From assembly GCF_947496855.1 (NCBI RefSeq), contig NZ_CANMED010000002.1, forward strand, positions 186,001-250,000: a stretch of DNA of 64,000 bases. Reading direction: 5' to 3'. The DNA is from an uncultured Aquimarina sp. (GTDB lineage Bacteria; Bacteroidota; Bacteroidia; Flavobacteriales; Flavobacteriaceae). The position numbers and the translations under genes are program-made. The notes below the pieces were generated by a model, which had not been told where the DNA came from, did not search any database, and saw nothing but the letters and a program-made list of their open reading frames with translations. Numbering within the stretch: position 1 is the stretch's first letter; each line of letters starts with the position of its first letter. This document shows, one piece after another, positions 17,042-25,743 of the stretch.

Positions 17042-19606
17042 TTGAAACACCTGATCACAAAAATAGTATTTGTTGTATTAACTACAATTTTTTTAATTTC
17101 ATGTAATGCAATTAAAAGAGTGCCAGAAGAAGAATACCTATTAACTAAAAATGAGATTTTTGTTGATAGCACTAAAACTAATGACACTAGACTATCCAAT
17201 CAACTGTATCAAAAACCTAATGCTAAACTTGCTTGGACACCATTTAGACTACATATTTATAATCTTGCTAAAGTACATCCTGACTCTTCTTATCAAAATT
17301 GGCTTCACAAAAAGCCTAATAGAGAACGAAGATTAAATAATTTCTTATCTAAGAAACAAGTAAATCGATTAGGAACGGGTTACACCGGTGTTAATAATTG
17401 GCTAAAAAAAACAGGAGAAGCTCCCATTATAGTTGATGAATTAAAAGCTAAACGCTCTCTTAAGAGATTACAATCGTATTACTGGAATAATGGGTGGTTT
17501 AACGTAGAAACAGATTATAAAATTAATCAAGAAGAAAACCAAAGAGCATCTGTAGCATATTACGTTAAGCCTCATAACCCATATTTTATTGATTCTCTTC
17601 ATACCAAAATAGAATCTAAAGTGGTAGACTCTATTTATAAACTTAATCAAAGTTCATCGTCTATAATCTCTGGAAAACAGTATAGAACATTAGACATAGA
17701 GACTGAAAGAGAAAGACTAACACGGTTATACAGAAATTCCGGACTCTATCATTTCGAAAAAGAATTTATAAAATTTGACGCTGATACTATAAATACAAAT
17801 CAAAAAATACAACTTAACTTACTAATTAAAAATCGCCAAATAACTGAAGGAGAAGACACCAAAAGAATTCCTTTTCAGGTTCATAAGATTAGTAAAGTTA
17901 ACGTGTTTACTGATTATTCTTATCAAAACAAGGATAAAAAGCCCAAAGACAGCGTATCCTATAATGGATATAACATATATAGTTATGATAAACTCAGATA
18001 CACCCGTAAGGCAATCACTAACTCTATACTGATAACACCAGGAGAAATTTTTAGAGATAACGATCGAACACTTACTTATAATCAAATTAGTAATCTAAAA
18101 ACTTTTAAATACCCCAACATACGCTATAGCTCAGATCCAGATGACCCTAATGGAACCGATCTAATAGCAAATGTTTTATTAACGCCCAGAAAAAAATACA
18201 GTACAAATGTAGAGTTTGATGTATCTACATCTAATATTCAGGTATTCGGAATTGGCTTTAGTGGCTCTTTTTTAATAAGAAATGTTTTTGGTGGTGCAGA
18301 AATTTTTGAAATCTCAGCAAGAGGAAGTGTAGGTTCATCAAAAGATCCAGTAGATCCGGATGGACAGTTTTTTGATATTTCAGAAATTGGTGTAGATCTT
18401 AAATTATCATTCCCTAAAATAATATTCCCGCTACAAACAAGAAGAATTATCCCAAAATACATGTCCCCGACTACTAATCTTATTTTTGGTATTAATTCAC
18501 AACAAAATATAGGACTTGACAAGCAAAATGCTTCTGGAATATTTAATTACCAATGGAAACCAAGCACAAAATTGACAAATCAAATTGATCTAGTAAACGT
18601 ACAATATGTCCGCAATCTTAATACCGGAAACTATTTTAACGTATACTCCAACTCATTTACCAGGCTTAATAATATCGCCACAGAAGTACTCGATTCTAGT
18701 TCACCTTTCTTTGAACAAGAAAACATAAACCAAAATGTTTTATCTATTCCATCAGGCGCCAATAGCTTTATAGCGCAGTCTCTTGGAGATATTCCTGATA
18801 CAGATTTAACAACAGATCAATTACAAGAAATCAGAAATATTAATGAAAGAAAGGAAAGGCTAACGGAAGATAACCTGATTTTTGCCTCTAATTATACTTA
18901 TCTGAAAAATAATCGAGAAAATCTTTATGATGAAAACTTCTCCAGATTTAGAGCAAAAATTGAATTTGCTGGAAATGTACTGAGTACTGTTTCTAATCTT
19001 GTAGGGTTAAAAGAAAACTCGAATAATCGCTTTGAAGTATTTGGTGTTGAGTTTTCACAATACATCAAAACAGAATTAGACTACATAAAACATTGGGATT
19101 TAGGCAGAAAAAATGTTTTAGCTATTAGAGCATTTGGTGGCATCGCTCTGCCATACGGAAATGCTAATAGTATTCCATTTGCTCGAAGTTTTTTTGGCGG
19201 AGGACCAAACGATAATCGTGCTTGGCTACCTTACGATTTAGGTCCAGGAAGCAGTGGCGGTAGAAATGAGTTTAATGAGGCTAATATGAAACTAGCAATA
19301 AATGCAGAGTATAGATATAAGATTTTAGGAGCTCTCAATGGTGCATTTTTTATTGATGCCGGTAATATCTGGAATGTATTAGATAGTGTAGAAGAAGAAG
19401 ATGCTGTTTTTTCTAGGTGGGATGATCTCCAAGAAATTGCTGTAGGTAGTGGTTTAGGACTCCGATATGATTTTGATTTCTTTGTCGTAAGACTAGATTT
19501 AGGTTTCAAAACATTTAATCCTGCCAGAATCGAGGACCAAAGATGGTTTAAAGGATATAATTTTTCTGAAGGTGTTTATAATGTTGGAATCAATTATCCT
19601 TTCTAA
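17042..19606 (+). CDS. tamL: BamA/TamA-family outer-membrane lipoprotein (TamL-like)
   Basis: An 854-aa Omp85 protein. The N-terminus is a lipoprotein signal with lipobox LISC (Cys21), an unusual trait for an Omp85 barrel that fits the TamL branch of Bacteroidetes. Residues ~30-390 hold POTRA-like repeats; ~400-854 form the 16-strand barrel, with FARSFFGGGPNDNRAW (about 709) matching the Omp85 L6 region and a C-terminal strand ending NVGINYPF. The start is TTG at 17042, because an in-frame stop lies 21 bp upstream and no ATG intervenes. TamL works in outer-membrane protein insertion. Confidence 0.88.
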   Translation: MKHLITKIVFVVLTTIFLISCNAIKRVPEEEYLLTKNEIFVDSTKTNDTRLSNQLYQKPNAKLAWTPFRLHIYNLAKVHPDSSYQNWLHKKPNRERRLNNFLSKKQVNRLGTGYTGVNNWLKKTGEAPIIVDELKAKRSLKRLQSYYWNNGWFNVETDYKINQEENQRASVAYYVKPHNPYFIDSLHTKIESKVVDSIYKLNQSSSSIISGKQYRTLDIETERERLTRLYRNSGLYHFEKEFIKFDADTINTNQKIQLNLLIKNRQITEGEDTKRIPFQVHKISKVNVFTDYSYQNKDKKPKDSVSYNGYNIYSYDKLRYTRKAITNSILITPGEIFRDNDRTLTYNQISNLKTFKYPNIRYSSDPDDPNGTDLIANVLLTPRKKYSTNVEFDVSTSNIQVFGIGFSGSFLIRNVFGGAEIFEISARGSVGSSKDPVDPDGQFFDISEIGVDLKLSFPKIIFPLQTRRIIPKYMSPTTNLIFGINSQQNIGLDKQNASGIFNYQWKPSTKLTNQIDLVNVQYVRNLNTGNYFNVYSNSFTRLNNIATEVLDSSSPFFEQENINQNVLSIPSGANSFIAQSLGDIPDTDLTTDQLQEIRNINERKERLTEDNLIFASNYTYLKNNRENLYDENFSRFRAKIEFAGNVLSTVSNLVGLKENSNNRFEVFGVEFSQYIKTELDYIKHWDLGRKNVLAIRAFGGIALPYGNANSIPFARSFFGGGPNDNRAWLPYDLGPGSSGGRNEFNEANMKLAINAEYRYKILGALNGAFFIDAGNIWNVLDSVEEEDAVFSRWDDLQEIAVGSGLGLRYDFDFFVVRLDLGFKTFNPARIEDQRWFKGYNFSEGVYNVGINYPF

Positions 19607-19670
19607 AAACAATCCCTGTTTTTCATTCTTAAATATAAAATTCATTCCGTATTATTTTACTATTTTTGTA

Positions 19671-19678
19671 GGCTTATT
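19671..19678 (+). promoter_or_regulatory. -7 box of fba
   Basis: TATTTTTG matches TAnnTTTG, 15 bp before the fba ATG. Confidence 0.55.
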
Positions 19679-19693
19679 AACTAAAAGTAAATT

Positions 19694-20761
19694 ATGAGTC
19701 ACAACATCAAACCAGGAGTTGCTACAGGAGACGAAGTGCAGGCTATCTTTAATTACGCCAAAGAAAAAGCTTTTGCCTTACCAGCAGTAAATGTAATTGG
19801 ATCTAATTCAATTAATGCTGTATTGGAAACTGCTGCAGAATTAAACTCACCTGTAATTGTTCAGTTCTCTAATGGAGGTGCACAATTTAATGCAGGAAAA
19901 GGACTTTCTAATGAAGACCAAAAAGCTGCGATTGCAGGAGCTACTGCAGGAGCAAGACACGTTCATTTAATGGCCGAAGCTTATGGAGTACCAGTAATTT
20001 TGCATACTGACCACTGCGCAAAAAAATTACTACCATGGATAGACGGATTATTAGATGCTGGAGAAGCATTTTATAAAGAAACAGGAAAACCTCTTTATAG
20101 TTCTCATATGATCGATCTATCAGAAGAACCAATTGAGGAAAATATAGAGATTTGTAAAGAATACCTTGCTCGAATGAGTAAAATGGGTATGACGTTAGAA
20201 ATCGAACTTGGAATTACTGGAGGTGAAGAAGATGGCGTAGATAATAGTGATGTAGATGATTCTAAGCTGTATACACAACCGGAAGAAGTTGCCTATGCTT
20301 ATGAAGAACTAAGCAAAATTAGTAATAAATTCACTGTTGCAGCTGCTTTTGGTAACGTTCACGGTGTTTACAAACCAGGTAATGTTAAATTAACTCCAAA
20401 AATTCTAAAAAATTCTCAAGAGTTTATTTCTGAAAAATATAATGTAGAACATAACCACATTGACTTTGTATTTCACGGAGGAAGCGGTTCTACCTTAGAA
20501 GAAATTAGAGAAGCTATTGGATATGGAGTAATTAAAATGAATATTGATACAGATCTTCAATTTGCATTTTGTGAAGGTATTAGAGATTACATGACCGGTA
20601 AAATCGATTACCTAAAAACACAAATTGGAAATCCTGATGGAGCTGAGGAACCTAATAAAAAATATTACGATCCTAGAAAATGGTTAAGAGAAGGAGAAGT
20701 TACCTTTAAAAACCGACTCAAAAAGGCTTTTGAAGATTTAAATAATGTAAATACATTATAA
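19694..20761 (+). CDS. fba: Class II fructose-bisphosphate aldolase
   Basis: A 355-aa zinc-dependent aldolase that interconverts fructose 1,6-bisphosphate with dihydroxyacetone phosphate and glyceraldehyde 3-phosphate. Visible are the Zn-site segment HTDHCAKKLLPWIDGLLD (about 107-124), LEIELGITGGEEDGVDN, FGNVHGVYKPGNVKL and VFHGGSGSTLEEI. Length matches the E. coli FbaA subgroup. It is expressed from its own promoter (19671) and closed by a terminator (20776). Confidence 0.96.
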   Translation: MSHNIKPGVATGDEVQAIFNYAKEKAFALPAVNVIGSNSINAVLETAAELNSPVIVQFSNGGAQFNAGKGLSNEDQKAAIAGATAGARHVHLMAEAYGVPVILHTDHCAKKLLPWIDGLLDAGEAFYKETGKPLYSSHMIDLSEEPIEENIEICKEYLARMSKMGMTLEIELGITGGEEDGVDNSDVDDSKLYTQPEEVAYAYEELSKISNKFTVAAAFGNVHGVYKPGNVKLTPKILKNSQEFISEKYNVEHNHIDFVFHGGSGSTLEEIREAIGYGVIKMNIDTDLQFAFCEGIRDYMTGKIDYLKTQIGNPDGAEEPNKKYYDPRKWLREGEVTFKNRLKKAFEDLNNVNTL

Positions 20762-20775
20762 CAAGATAGAAAACC

Positions 20776-20814
20776 AAGCTGAAACTCAATATAATATAAA
20801 GTTTCAGCTTTTTT
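20776..20814 (+). terminator. Rho-independent terminator after fba
   Basis: AAGCTGAAACT pairs with AGTTTCAGCTT around a 13-nt AT loop, then TTTT. Confidence 0.85.
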
Positions 20815-20828
20815 AATACAAATAATTT

Positions 20829-21689
20829 ATGGCTTGGTTTAAGAGAACTCAAAAAGGTATACAGACTGCTACTGAGGACAAAAAAGATGTTCCAAAGGGA
20901 CTTTGGTATAAGTCCCCAACAGGTAAAATAGTTGATGCAGAACAACTGGAGAAAAATTTTTATGTGAGTCCTGAAGATGGATACCATGTAAGAATCGGTA
21001 GTAAGGAATATTTCGAAATTCTTTTTGACGATAATAAGTTCAAAGAATTAGATAAAAACCTAACTTCTAAAGACCCTCTTAAATTCGAAGATAAAAAGAA
21101 GTACACTGACCGTCTTAAAGATGCTCAAGAAAAAACAAATCTTAAAGATGCGGTTAGAACTGCGGTTGGAAAATCAAATGGTAACGATTTAGTTATCGCA
21201 TGTATGGATTTTTCATTTATCGGAGGTTCTATGGGAAGTGTTGTTGGTGAAAAAATCGCAAGGGCAGCTGATCATGCTCTTAAAAACAAAATTCCTTTTA
21301 TGATTATTTCTAAATCTGGAGGAGCTCGTATGATGGAGGCAGCATTATCATTAATGCAATTGGCTAAAACTTCTGCCAAACTTGCTCAGTTAGCAGATGC
21401 AGGAATTCCTTATATCTCTCTATGTACAGATCCTACTACAGGAGGTACTACAGCATCTTTTGCTATGCTAGGAGATATTAATATTGCAGAACCTGGAGCA
21501 CTAATAGGATTTGCAGGTCCTCGCGTAGTTCGAGATACTACCGGAAAAGAACTTCCTGAAGGTTTCCAAACAGCAGAATTCCTTAAGGAACACGGTTTTC
21601 TTGATTTTATTACTCCAAGACAAAACCTAAAAGAAAGAATAAATCTATATCTGAATCTAATTCTAAACAGACCTTTAGCTTCCAATTAG
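20829..21689 (+). CDS. accD: Acetyl-CoA carboxylase carboxyltransferase subunit beta
   Basis: A 286-aa AccD that with AccA transfers CO2 from carboxybiotin to acetyl-CoA to give malonyl-CoA, the first step of fatty acid synthesis. The crotonase-like core shows [39 protein letters not shown] and the [18 protein letters not shown] region (about 199-216). The N-terminal zinc ribbon of E. coli AccD (two CxxC pairs) has no cysteines: the matching stretch is [19 protein letters not shown] and [13 protein letters not shown]. The protein otherwise looks intact. It sits alone between two terminators. Confidence 0.95.
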   Translation: MAWFKRTQKGIQTATEDKKDVPKGLWYKSPTGKIVDAEQLEKNFYVSPEDGYHVRIGSKEYFEILFDDNKFKELDKNLTSKDPLKFEDKKKYTDRLKDAQEKTNLKDAVRTAVGKSNGNDLVIACMDFSFIGGSMGSVVGEKIARAADHALKNKIPFMIISKSGGARMMEAALSLMQLAKTSAKLAQLADAGIPYISLCTDPTTGGTTASFAMLGDINIAEPGALIGFAGPRVVRDTTGKELPEGFQTAEFLKEHGFLDFITPRQNLKERINLYLNLILNRPLASN

Positions 21690-21717
21690 ATCAAAAGTAT
21701 TTTAAAGAAACATTTAC

Positions 21718-21739
21718 AACCCGGTTTTTGCCGGGTTTT
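21718..21739 (+). terminator. Rho-independent terminator after accD
   Basis: AACCCGG pairs with CCGGGTT around TTTTTG, followed by TT. Confidence 0.8.
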
Positions 21740-21855
21740 GTATTTCTATATAAGAATAAGATACGGATAAAGCCTAATTACTTTTGTGATTATCGCACTT
21801 ATTTCTACTCTCCTAACTACATCTTTTCAATAATTTCTAATATTAACATCACAAA

Positions 21856-21882
21856 AAAAGCGTCTTCCAAGAAAACGCTTTT
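21856..21882 (-). terminator. Terminator of the split lipoprotein gene
   Basis: On the minus strand AAAAGCGT and ACGCTTTT form an 8-bp stem with an 11-nt loop and a T-run. It begins 20 bp past the second, downstream stop of the lipoprotein frame, which supports that stop as the ancestral gene end. Confidence 0.75.
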
Positions 21883-21901
21883 CAACTATTGAAACCCTGT
21901 T

Positions 21902-22690
21902 TTACAATAATATCTCTCTTCCTTCGCCTTCTTCATTTGTAAACATAGTTCTATTATCACAGGGCCCATCGCCATAATCTAATGATCCACTGAAGTTAGT
22001 TCTTACAAGCTCCACTACTCCACTTACCAAAAATCTACAACTAGCTTCACGTCGTAAAGAATTAGTAATAGTAGTACTATGGATTATCCCATTTGTAAAA
22101 TTAGTTTGCCAAGAACCTGTAAATAGAAAAACATTATTCTGCTAATTATCATTAAAAGCACCTTCAACCCATTCACGAGTTTTAGCACCTGTTCTTGAAG
22201 CTTGACTACCATCGGCAAATGTTACTGTAAAATCAAGATTCATTGAATATTGTGGATTACCATCATCATTTGCCTTAAGCCTAGTAATTGTTCTAGAGCC
22301 AACAAAATCCAAATCATCAATAAAAAAATCTTCCAGACTATAATTAATTACCAAAGACATCTCTTCCACACTTAACTCATACGACATAAAAATCTTTCCT
22401 TTAACTGTATGTCTGCTCCTTACCTCACATCCATCAATACCAAAATCGATAGTAATATTTTTCGAAGTATTTGTTAATTCTATCGTTACGGTTGCACAAT
22501 CAGGCAAAAAACGATTATTACCACTTTTGGCCAAGCCTTCTTCATCTTCAAACCCTTGTAATATCAGATTACTTAATACTTGGTCACCATCATCAATCTT
22601 TGCAGTAAGTGCTACTTCTTCACTATTACACCCTACTAAAACTATTGAAAAGAATGCAATAAAACCTAATTTCAAAATATTCTTATTCAT
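21902..22690 (-). pseudogene. Secreted lipoprotein gene split by an in-frame amber stop
   Basis: The frame starts MNKNILKLGFIAFFSIVLVGC, a lipoprotein signal with lipobox LVGC (Cys21), and runs 182 codons to a TAG at 22142-22144. The same frame then stays open for 79 more codons to a TAA at 21902. The second part (QNNVFLFTGSWQTNFTNG...CRFLVSGVVELVRTN...) has the same composition and strand-rich pattern as the first, with LDYGDGPCDN near its end. The terminator follows the distal stop. I infer a recent nonsense mutation (or read-through) in a 262-aa secreted protein of unknown function. The first ORF alone could still give a truncated lipoprotein. Confidence 0.75.
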
Positions 22691-22790
22691 TATCCTAATT
22701 TTTAATGTTACCCTTCTATGAATTAATCATTTAGAAAAGGTTTAATCAAAAATGTTTTTTCACTAAAAGTGTTTATAATCTAAAAAGTAC

Positions 22791-22798
22791 TATATTTG
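22791..22798 (+). promoter_or_regulatory. -7 box of rpsO
   Basis: TATATTTG, full match to TAnnTTTG, 54 bp before the rpsO ATG. Confidence 0.6.
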
Positions 22799-22852
22799 CA
22801 CGCTGATAGCAGAATGCTATTTATACATAAAAATCATTTAAATAATATTGGA

Positions 22853-23122
22853 ATGTATTTAACGAAAGAAGTTAAAGAAGAAATCTTCGCAAAACACGGA
22901 AAAGGTAAAAACGATTCTGGTTCTGCTGAAGGACAAATTGCACTGTTTACTCACAGAATTACACATTTAACTGAACACCTAAAAAAGAATCGTAAAGATT
23001 ATAATACAGAGCGTTCATTAGTAAAGCTTGTAGGTAAGCGTAGAGATCTTTTAGATTATCTTATTAAGAAAGATATTATGAGATATCGTGCAATTGTAAA
23101 AGAATTAGGATTAAGAAAATAA
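22853..23122 (+). CDS. rpsO: 30S ribosomal protein S15
   Basis: An 89-aa S15, a primary 16S rRNA-binding protein of the small-subunit platform. The sequence shows the conserved HGKGKNDSGSAEGQIALFTHRI and LKKNRKDYNTERSLVKLVGKRRDLLDYL segments and the ending RYRAIVKELGLRK. The start was set at 22853 (MYLTKEVKEE), matching the family length; a frame opening 57 bp upstream is leader. A terminator separates it from pnp, with which it is paired in many bacteria. Confidence 0.97.
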   Translation: MYLTKEVKEEIFAKHGKGKNDSGSAEGQIALFTHRITHLTEHLKKNRKDYNTERSLVKLVGKRRDLLDYLIKKDIMRYRAIVKELGLRK

Positions 23123-23124
23123 TC

Positions 23125-23155
23125 AAAAAAGAGAGGCCCTGTGCCTCTCTTTTTA
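23125..23155 (+). terminator. Rho-independent terminator after rpsO
   Basis: AAAAAAGAGAGGC pairs with GCCTCTCTTTTT around CCTGT; the T-run follows. Confidence 0.9.
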
Positions 23156-23237
23156 ATTATAGTTATTTCATATTTAATTAAATTATAAATAAAAACATTT
23201 TGATCTGTAGAAGATTAGAATGAATGCCTTAGTTTTT

Positions 23238-23303
23238 CATTGGTCGCACAACTACTACAACAACAACACAACCTTGTCCGTCCGAGTAAGACGGAAACCA
23301 ATG
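23238..23303 (+). promoter_or_regulatory. Structured leader of pnp
   Basis: CATTGGT (23238-23244) pairs perfectly with ACCAATG (23297-23303) and encloses a smaller hairpin, TCCGTC (23277-23282) with GACGGA (23290-23295). The loop between contains a CAACAACAACA-type unstructured run. The nested shape before pnp suggests a 5'-UTR element for mRNA stability control, by analogy with the autoregulated pnp leader of enterobacteria; that role is inference. Confidence 0.45.
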
Positions 23304-23379
23304 TTTAATAAAACCTATAGGTAGGTAGTTAACATATAAAATGTTTGATTACCCCAATAGGATTAGAATCAAAAAAAAT

Positions 23380-25584
23380 ATGATTCCAAAAGTTTATAGA
23401 GAGGTTATAGACCTTGGTGATGGTAGAGAAATTTCTATCGAAACCGGAAAATTAGCAAAACAAGCACACGGATCTGTTGTTGTACAATCGGGTAAATGTA
23501 TGCTACTATGTACAGTAGTGTCTAATTACAGGCAAAGTCCTGTAGATTTTTTACCATTAACGGTAGACTACAGAGAAAAATTTGCTGCAGCTGGACGTTA
23601 TCCTGGTGGTTTCTTTAAAAGAGAAGCAAGACCAAGTGATGGTGAAGTACTAACAATGCGTTTAGTGGATCGTGTATTACGTCCATTATTCCCAAAAGAT
23701 TATCATTCTGAAACTCAGGTGATGATTCAACTTATGTCTCATGATGAAGACGTAATGCCAGATGCAATGGCAGGTTTAGCAGCTTCTGCGGCTATTCAAT
23801 TATCAGATTTCCCTTTTGAATGCCCAATTTCTGAAGCAAGAGTTGGTCGTGTAAATGGTGAATTTGTTATCAACCCAACACGTGCCCAATTATTAGAATC
23901 TGATCTTGATATGATGATTGGAGCTTCTGCCGATTCAGTAATGATGGTAGAAGGTGAAATGGATGAAATTTCTGAAGAAGAAATGGCCGATGCAATTAAA
24001 TTTGCTCATGAAGCTATTAAAGTACAATGTGCTGCTCAAGTAAAATTAGCAGAAGCATTCGGAAAGAAAGAAGTTCGTGAATATGAAGGTGAAAGAGAAG
24101 AAGAAGACTTAGCCAAAAAAGTTCATGATATGGCTTATGATAAAGTGTATGCAATTGCAAAAGCTGGATCCGCCAAACATGAAAGAAGTGCTGCATTCGA
24201 AGAAATAAAAGAAGAAATAAAAGCTACATTTTCTGAAGAAGAATTAGAAGATTTTGGTGATTTAGTATCTAAATATTATCGCAAAGCTGAAAAAGCTGCG
24301 ATTCGTGATTTAACCTTAAATGAAGGATTACGTTTAGATGGTCGTAAGACAGATGAGATTAGACCTATTTGGTGTGAAGTAGATTACTTACCATCAACTC
24401 ATGGTTCTTCTATTTTTACACGTGGAGAAACTCAAGCTTTAGCTACAGTAACTCTAGGAACATCTAGAGACGCAAATCAAATAGACATGCCATCTCATGA
24501 AGGTGAAGAGCGTTTCTATTTACACTATAACTTCCCTCCTTTTTGTACTGGTGAAGCACGCCCTATTAGAGGTACTTCTCGTAGAGAAGTTGGACACGGT
24601 AACTTAGCACAACGTGCATTAAAAGGAATGATTCCAGAAGATTGTCCTTATACTGTAAGAGTTGTATCTGAAGTACTAGAATCTAACGGTTCATCTTCTA
24701 TGGCAACAGTTTGTTCTGGTACAATGGCATTAATGGACGCTGGTGTGCAAATGATAAAACCTGTTTCTGGTATCGCAATGGGATTAATTTCTGATGCAGA
24801 TTCTGGAAAGTATGCTGTATTATCCGATATTTTAGGTGATGAAGATCATTTAGGAGATATGGATTTTAAAGTTACTGGTACTGCTGACGGTATTACAGCT
24901 TGTCAAATGGATATTAAAGTAAAAGGATTATCTTACGAAATCTTAGTAAATGCACTAAAACAAGCTCGTGATGGTCGTTTACACATTTTAGAGAAATTAA
25001 CAGATACTATTTCTGCTCCTGCTGCAGATGTGAAACCACATTCTCCAAAAATGATTACCAGACGTATTCCTAACGAATTCATTGGTGCTTTAATTGGACC
25101 TGGTGGAAAAGTAATACAGGAAATGCAAAAAGAAACTGGAACTACTATTGTAATTAATGAAGATCCAGTAACAGAAGAAGGTATTGTAGAAATATTAGGT
25201 GTTGGTAGTGAAGGTATTGATGCTGTAACAGCAAAAATAGATGCAATACTATTTAAACCTACAGTAGGCAGTATATATGAAGTGAAGGTAGTCAAAATGT
25301 TAGATTTTGGTGCGGTAGTAGAATATATGGATGCACCAGGTAATGAAGTATTACTTCATGTTTCTGAATTAGCTTGGGAGCGTACTGAAAATGTCAGTGA
25401 CGTTGTGAATATGGGTGACGTTATGGATGTGAAATATTTTGGTATTGACTCAAGAACTCGTAAAGAAAAAGTTTCTAGAAAGGCTTTATTGCCTAGACCT
25501 CCAAGACCAGAAGGTAGTAAGTCTAGAGATGATAAACCAAGAGGTGATAGAAAACCGAGAAATAATGACAAAAAAGAGGATTAA
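23380..25584 (+). CDS. pnp: Polyribonucleotide nucleotidyltransferase (PNPase)
   Basis: A 734-aa 3'-5' phosphorolytic exoribonuclease that degrades RNA to nucleoside diphosphates. Domains in order: RNase PH 1 (~10-215, with [29 protein letters not shown]), alpha-helical linker (~240-305), RNase PH 2 (~315-545, with [26 protein letters not shown]), KH (~560-620, [20 protein letters not shown]) and S1 (~630-700, [20 protein letters not shown]). A basic Arg/Lys/Asp-rich tail follows. The start was set at 23380 (MIPKVYREV) because the 13 upstream codons are not family-like. Confidence 0.96.
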   Translation: MIPKVYREVIDLGDGREISIETGKLAKQAHGSVVVQSGKCMLLCTVVSNYRQSPVDFLPLTVDYREKFAAAGRYPGGFFKREARPSDGEVLTMRLVDRVLRPLFPKDYHSETQVMIQLMSHDEDVMPDAMAGLAASAAIQLSDFPFECPISEARVGRVNGEFVINPTRAQLLESDLDMMIGASADSVMMVEGEMDEISEEEMADAIKFAHEAIKVQCAAQVKLAEAFGKKEVREYEGEREEEDLAKKVHDMAYDKVYAIAKAGSAKHERSAAFEEIKEEIKATFSEEELEDFGDLVSKYYRKAEKAAIRDLTLNEGLRLDGRKTDEIRPIWCEVDYLPSTHGSSIFTRGETQALATVTLGTSRDANQIDMPSHEGEERFYLHYNFPPFCTGEARPIRGTSRREVGHGNLAQRALKGMIPEDCPYTVRVVSEVLESNGSSSMATVCSGTMALMDAGVQMIKPVSGIAMGLISDADSGKYAVLSDILGDEDHLGDMDFKVTGTADGITACQMDIKVKGLSYEILVNALKQARDGRLHILEKLTDTISAPAADVKPHSPKMITRRIPNEFIGALIGPGGKVIQEMQKETGTTIVINEDPVTEEGIVEILGVGSEGIDAVTAKIDAILFKPTVGSIYEVKVVKMLDFGAVVEYMDAPGNEVLLHVSELAWERTENVSDVVNMGDVMDVKYFGIDSRTRKEKVSRKALLPRPPRPEGSKSRDDKPRGDRKPRNNDKKED

Positions 25585-25605
25585 CAAACTCTCTTTATGA
25601 CACTT

Positions 25606-25637
25606 AAAAAACGCCTTCATATCCTGAAGGCGTTTTT
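25606..25637 (+). terminator. Rho-independent terminator after pnp
   Basis: AAAACGCCTTCA pairs with TGAAGGCGTTTT around a 5-nt loop, followed by a T-rich run. Confidence 0.9.
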
Positions 25638-25655
25638 GTTTTTTTACAAAAAATA

Positions 25656-25685
25656 TTGGTTTTATAAAAATGAGCAGTATATTTG
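25656..25685 (+). promoter_or_regulatory. Promoter of the PL6 lyase gene
   Basis: TTG (25656-25658) and TATATTTG (25678-25685) are separated by exactly 19 nt, matching the Bacteroidetes -33/-7 pattern. The operator begins 2 nt downstream. Confidence 0.75.
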
Positions 25686-25686
25686 C

Positions 25687-25713
25687 ATTGGTCAACCAAT
25701 TTGGTTGACCAAT
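25687..25713 (+). promoter_or_regulatory. GntR-like operator of the PL6 lyase gene
   Basis: ATTGGTCAACCAA and its exact reverse complement TTGGTTGACCAAT flank a single T: 13-bp perfect arms. Each arm also contains TTGGTnnACCAA, like sites of FCD-type GntR regulators (UxuR/ExuR, FadR). Its place over the expected transcription start implies repression. No GntR gene is in the window, so the regulator must be elsewhere. Confidence 0.75.
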
Positions 25714-25743
25714 TTTTAAACAAAAAAAGTAAAGCCCTAAATT

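Noticed and set aside
25688..25712. The PL6 palindrome as a transcription terminator of pnp
   Set aside because: No T-run of terminator type is needed there: a strong terminator already lies at 25606, and the palindrome is placed at the -7/start site.
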